From positions 1-9,462 of the forward strand of contig JACRQB010000066.1 of the NCBI GenBank assembly GCA_016222925.1: a stretch of 9,462 nucleotides of DNA. The letters are read 5' to 3'. Below are positions 6,716 to 9,462 of this stretch, one piece after another (positions within the stretch are counted from its first letter, which is position 1; every line of letters starts with the position of its first letter). The notes beneath the pieces are model-generated. The model searched no databases and was not told the DNA's origin. It saw only the letters and a program-made list of their open reading frames with translations. The stretch is from Nitrospirota bacterium (GTDB lineage Bacteria; Nitrospirota; Nitrospiria; Nitrospirales; Nitrospiraceae). A program made the translations under genes and the position numbers.

Positions 6716-7849
6716 ATGGCAGCCGTGTCAAAACGCGACTACTACGAAACACTCGGCGTCGATAGAAGCGTATCCGACGACGATCTAAAAAAAGCCTATC
6801 GAAAGCTCGCGCGCCAGCACCATCCAGATCTCCATACCGGCGATCAACAGAAAAAAACAGCCGAAGAAAAATTCAAAGAGATCAACGAAGCCTACGAAAC
6901 GTTGAGCGATCAAGAAAAGCGGAAACGCTACGACATGTTCGGTCATGCCGGGGCACAACAAGGTGGGCCAGGCTTTGACGGGTTCGATTTCAACCGCGGC
7001 GGATTCGGGGACGTCTTTAACGATATCTTCGAAGATTTTTTCGGCCAAACGCGAGGAGGTGGGCCAAATCGGGCCGAGCGTGGCAACGATCTCCAATATA
7101 ACCTCGAGATTGAGTTCGAAGAGGCTGTTTACGGAAAAGAGGCCAAGCTCAAAATCCCACGTTGGGAAATCTGCGTCGACTGCAAAGGAACGGGGGCCAA
7201 GTCAGCGGCGTCCATCAAGACATGCGCCAGCTGCAAAGGTGTTGGTCAAATTCGATTTCAGCAAGGGTTCTTCAGCGTCAGCCGTCCATGCGGTCAATGT
7301 GAAGGCACCGGTCACTTTGTCACGGAACCCTGCTCGACCTGCCAAGGACGTCAACGTGTTTACAAAGAACGCACCATCGCCGTTCATATTCCAGCCGGTA
7401 TTGAGACCGGCATGCGACTCCGTCTCTCCAATGAAGGAGAGCATGGCCCCAATGGTGGCCATCCCGGCGACCTCTACGTAGCGGTTACCGTCAGACCCCA
7501 TAAAATTTTTCATCGCAAGGGGCTCGATATCGCCTGTGATGTGCCGGTCAATCTCGTCACGGCCGCGCTCGGTGGAAAAGTGGAAGTCCCGACTCTCACG
7601 GGGGCAACAGTCATCAAAGTGCCGCCCGGCACACAACATGACAAGGTGCTTCGGATTAAAGGGTTAGGGGTTCCCAGCCTGAAGGGCGGATCGACAGGCG
7701 ATCAGGTCTATACGATCAAGGTCCAAATCCCCACCAAATTGACGGCCCGACAGAAAGAACTCCTGATGGAGTACGCGAAAGAAAGTGGCATGACTATGGA
7801 AGCCAACGGCGACGGCTTCTTTGATAAGATGAAAACCTTCTTCGAGTAG
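6716..7849 (+). CDS. dnaJ: Chaperone protein DnaJ (Hsp40, type A)
   Basis: Co-chaperone that delivers unfolded substrates to DnaK and stimulates its ATPase. With ATG 6716 it has 377 residues, the normal length; a TTG at 6698 would add six unlikely residues. Domains in order: J domain from KRDYYETLGV with the HPD motif at 36-38 and FKEINEAYETLSD; Gly/Phe-rich linker (FDGFDFNRGGFGDVFNDIFEDFFG); four zinc-binding repeats, CVDCKGTG at 153-160, CASCKGVG at 170-177, CGQCEGTG at 192-199 and CSTCQGRQ at 206-213; and the C-terminal substrate-binding beta domains (VHIPAGIETGMRLRLSNEGE, HPGDLYVAVTVRPHKIFHRKG, ALGGKVEVPTL, KVPPGTQHDKVLRIKGLGVP). The fourth repeat has Gln where the last Gly of CxxCxGxG is usual; all eight Cys are present. 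No clear Shine-Dalgarno is visible. Confidence 0.97.
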   Translation: MAAVSKRDYYETLGVDRSVSDDDLKKAYRKLARQHHPDLHTGDQQKKTAEEKFKEINEAYETLSDQEKRKRYDMFGHAGAQQGGPGFDGFDFNRGGFGDVFNDIFEDFFGQTRGGGPNRAERGNDLQYNLEIEFEEAVYGKEAKLKIPRWEICVDCKGTGAKSAASIKTCASCKGVGQIRFQQGFFSVSRPCGQCEGTGHFVTEPCSTCQGRQRVYKERTIAVHIPAGIETGMRLRLSNEGEHGPNGGHPGDLYVAVTVRPHKIFHRKGLDIACDVPVNLVTAALGGKVEVPTLTGATVIKVPPGTQHDKVLRIKGLGVPSLKGGSTGDQVYTIKVQIPTKLTARQKELLMEYAKESGMTMEANGDGFFDKMKTFFE

Positions 7850-7888
7850 TCTCCCCTACCCATCCGGGTTAATCCCTCTGAGTCCCTC

Positions 7889-8629
7889 ATGCCTGTGTTG
7901 TTTGTTTCCCCTGAGCGCATCGATCAGCAGACCATAGTGGTCACCGGCGATGTGCTCGTGCATCTCCGAGACAGTTTGCGCATCACAGTCGGCGAGACTC
8001 TGTGGCTCAACAACGGACAGGGCGCCAAGTTTCGCGTTGAAATCACCGATGTGTCCAAACGAGCGGTCACCGCACGGGTTCTCGAAACGATCCAGGAACC
8101 ACCCCGCCAGACGCCTTGTCTCATCCTCGGCCAATCGCTGCTCAAGGGGGAGAAGATGGACTGGGTCATTCAAAAAGCAACAGAGCTCGGCGTGAGCGAA
8201 ATCGTGCCGATTGAAAGCCGGCACAGTGTGGTACAACTGAAAGCCGACCGCGTGGATCACCAGCTCGCCCGTTGGCAGCGAATCGCCTTAGAAGCCTCCC
8301 AGCAATCCGAACAGTGGCGTATCCCCACCGTCGCTAAGCCACAATCTCTCTCACTCCTTCTGACCAGCCTGGCAACCGGCACGCGCACTCTCATGCTGGC
8401 CGAACGACGAGAAGGGATCAGTTTGCAGACGGTCGCACTTCCGCAACAGGCAAGCGAGTCAGTGCTGATCTTGATCGGACCTGAGGGAGGCTGGAGCAAA
8501 GAAGAAATGGGGATCGCTGAACAGGCAGGAGTGGTCCCTATTACCCTTGGTCAGCAAATCTTACGATCAGAAACGGCCGCCATTGCTGCCATCAGCATCC
8601 TGCAATCGCGCCTCGGCAGACTGAGCTAA
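7889..8629 (+). CDS. rsmE: 16S rRNA (uracil1498-N3)-methyltransferase RsmE
   Basis: SAM-dependent SPOUT-class enzyme that methylates N3 of U1498 in the decoding region of 16S rRNA. It has 246 residues, the normal length. An N-terminal PUA-like RNA-binding domain (MPVLFVSPERI; LWLNNGQGAKFRVEI) leads to the trefoil-knot domain. Family signatures: KGEKMDWVIQKATELGV at 86-102, IVPIESRHSVV, RWQRIALEASQQSEQW, then the SAM-binding knot IGPEGGWSKEE at 196-206 and QILRSETAAIAAI with LRSETA at 225-230. It starts 39 nt after dnaJ; a dnaJ-rsmE neighbourhood is common in bacteria and suggests co-transcription. The upstream region is pyrimidine-rich and lacks a strong Shine-Dalgarno. No defect is seen. Confidence 0.96.
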   Translation: MPVLFVSPERIDQQTIVVTGDVLVHLRDSLRITVGETLWLNNGQGAKFRVEITDVSKRAVTARVLETIQEPPRQTPCLILGQSLLKGEKMDWVIQKATELGVSEIVPIESRHSVVQLKADRVDHQLARWQRIALEASQQSEQWRIPTVAKPQSLSLLLTSLATGTRTLMLAERREGISLQTVALPQQASESVLILIGPEGGWSKEEMGIAEQAGVVPITLGQQILRSETAAIAAISILQSRLGRLS

Positions 8630-8654
8630 AGAAGAACTGATGACACTGTGAGAA

Positions 8655-8699
8655 ATTCCGAGGCTCCCCTCTGTGATTGTGGCACAGGGAGTTCGGAAT
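8655..8699 (+). terminator. Imperfect hairpin downstream of rsmE, possible terminator
   Basis: ATTCCGA (8655-8661) pairs with TCGGAAT (8693-8699). Inside it CTCC pairs with GGAG and CTGTG with CACAG, with small bulges and a loop ATTGTGG. It begins 26 nt after the rsmE stop, where the operon would be expected to end. There is no T-tract after it, so an intrinsic terminator is only a possibility. Confidence 0.35.
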
Positions 8700-8848
8700 C
8701 GCTCGTCCAGTATCGGGCTGTTGATTTTGGAGCGACTAGTCAGTGAGTATGCGTCAAACAGGCGCTTGCACGCGATAGGCTGGCGGATAGTTGTGAGGAT
8801 TATGCCATTGATGGGAGCGAGCGTGGGGACGCTGCATTCGATCCGGGG

Positions 8849-8872
8849 TCTAGCTGGTTGCTAGAGAGGTGG
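8849..8872 (+). promoter_or_regulatory. Ribosome binding site of the TerC-family gene, with adjacent hairpin
   Basis: AGGTGG at 8867-8872 lies 8 nt before ATG 8881 and fixes that start. Directly upstream, TCTAGC (8849-8854) can pair with GCTAGA (8860-8865) around a 5-nt loop, ending at the edge of the Shine-Dalgarno. This could affect initiation, but six pairs are weak and may be chance. Confidence 0.5.
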
Positions 8873-8880
8873 ACATTCGC

Positions 8881-9462
8881 ATGTTCGATTGGTTGACTCA
8901 ATCAGAGATGTGGATCGCGTTGGGCACGCTGACGGCCCTCGAAATTGTCCTCGGAATCGACAACATCATCTTCATCTCCGTCCTCGTGAGCCGGCTCCCT
9001 CAGCAGCAGCGAAACCTAGCACGCCGTCTTGGGCTAGGCCTTGCGATGATCGCACGACTGGGATTGTTATTCTCGATTTCGCTTGTGATGGAGCTGACGG
9101 CTCCCTTATTCACGCTGCTGAACCAAGCGATCTCAGGGCGAGATCTGATTCTCATCATCGGTGGATTGTTTCTCCTCGCCAAAGCCACCCACGAAATTCA
9201 CGAAAGCCTAGAGGGCGCGGATGACGAAGCAGCCGCATCGGCTCCAGCCAGTTTCGGGATGCTGTTGTTTCAGATCACGGTTCTGGATCTCGTCTTTTCT
9301 TTAGATTCCGTCATCACGGCCGTTGGGCTCGTGGAGGACGTCTCGGTCATGGCGACGGCGATCATCGGAGCCGTGCTCGTCATGCTGTTCGCAGCCCGTT
9401 CGATCGGCGAATTCGTCGATGCCCATCCAACGATCAAGATTCTCGCGCTATCTTTCCTGATC
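8881..9462 (+). CDS. TerC-family integral membrane protein (3' end outside window)
   Basis: Multi-pass inner-membrane protein of the TerC/Alx family. Members are linked to tellurite resistance and to manganese or other metal-ion export, but the substrate of this one cannot be read from the sequence. 194 residues are visible from ATG 8881, with a good Shine-Dalgarno, and the frame runs off the right edge. The family's paired acidic membrane motifs are present: EIVLGIDNIIFIS at 21-33 and DLVFSLDSVITAVG at 136-149. Also typical are SGRDLILIIGGLFLLAKATHEIHESLEG, which precedes a cytoplasm-type acidic loop (GADDEAAAS), and AARSIGEFVDAHPTIKILALSFLI. Hydrophobic segments alternate with short charged loops. 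It is separated from rsmE by 251 nt, so it is probably its own transcription unit. Confidence 0.93.
   Translation, partial: MFDWLTQSEMWIALGTLTALEIVLGIDNIIFISVLVSRLPQQQRNLARRLGLGLAMIARLGLLFSISLVMELTAPLFTLLNQAISGRDLILIIGGLFLLAKATHEIHESLEGADDEAAASAPASFGMLLFQITVLDLVFSLDSVITAVGLVEDVSVMATAIIGAVLVMLFAARSIGEFVDAHPTIKILALSFLI

Larger units (their letters stand above)
8630..8880. other. 251-nt intergenic region with small inverted repeats
   Basis: No supportable gene lies here. It contains an imperfect inverted repeat just after rsmE (8655-8699), a short hairpin AGCGT-GGGG-ACGCT at 8820-8833, and a six-pair hairpin TCTAGC-TGGTT-GCTAGA at 8849-8865 that touches the ribosome binding site of the next gene. 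TTGATT at 8721-8726 with GAGTAT at 8745-8750 is a weak sigma70-like pair with 18-nt spacing, too poor to call a promoter. A 63-codon frame across 8673-8864 has no recognisable features. Confidence 0.6.

Noticed and set aside
8673..8864. 63-codon frame on the plus strand between rsmE and the TerC-family gene
   Set aside because: GTG start overlaps the inverted repeat after rsmE, no Shine-Dalgarno, no recognisable motif. Most likely chance.
8630..8880. yybP-ykoY manganese riboswitch ahead of the TerC-family gene
   Set aside because: The conserved core sequence and paired helices could not be found by eye; only small unrelated hairpins are seen.
8889..9224. 111-codon frame inside the TerC-family gene
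   Set aside because: It overlaps the conserved TerC frame starting at 8881 in another frame and has no membrane or family features.

Overview
The window holds a stretch of bacterial chromosome packed with core housekeeping genes, all on the + strand: valS (3' part) – nadC – birA – coaX – grpE – dnaK – dnaJ – rsmE – terC-family (5' part). Base composition is moderately GC-rich. The protein sequences, with an HTH-less biotin ligase, a type III pantothenate kinase and a grpE-dnaK-dnaJ cluster, would fit Nitrospirota (a Nitrospira-like organism) or a related deep-branching Gram-negative. That placement is inference from general similarity, not from a search. No mobile element, CRISPR array, tRNA, rRNA or phage gene is visible.

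Layout. Bases 1-1797 encode the C-terminal two thirds of valyl-tRNA synthetase. NadC (NAD synthesis), BirA (protein biotinylation) and CoaX (coenzyme A synthesis) follow with gaps of 3, 3 and 24 nt, so valS-nadC-birA-coaX looks like one transcription unit for tRNA charging and cofactor supply. Directly behind coaX is the Hsp70 chaperone set: GrpE (nucleotide exchange factor), DnaK (Hsp70) and DnaJ (Hsp40). A perfect 12-bp hairpin separates dnaK from dnaJ. RsmE, the 16S rRNA m3U1498 methyltransferase, follows dnaJ. After a 251-nt non-coding stretch with several small inverted repeats comes a TerC-family membrane protein that runs off the right edge.

The notable point is not a new system but several structural irregularities in genes that are normally essential and intact. 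(1) valS carries a perfect in-frame 51-bp tandem duplication (1066-1167). (2) birA seems to lack about 30 codons between the GIGLNVN strand and the following helix (near 3166-3175). (3) grpE has no ATG, GTG or TTG start in its frame before the conserved core, and the coaX stop codon lies in the same frame just upstream. (4) dnaK is split into two frames at about 5434/5435 with about 23 conserved residues missing, equal to about 70 nt, including the THLGG(D/E)DFD segment of the ATPase domain. Four lesions within about 4.4 kb of core genes suggest assembly or consensus errors, for example in a metagenome-derived contig. Real mutations, or second intact copies elsewhere in the genome, cannot be excluded from the sequence alone. 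nadC, coaX, dnaJ, rsmE and the visible part of the terC-family gene look intact.
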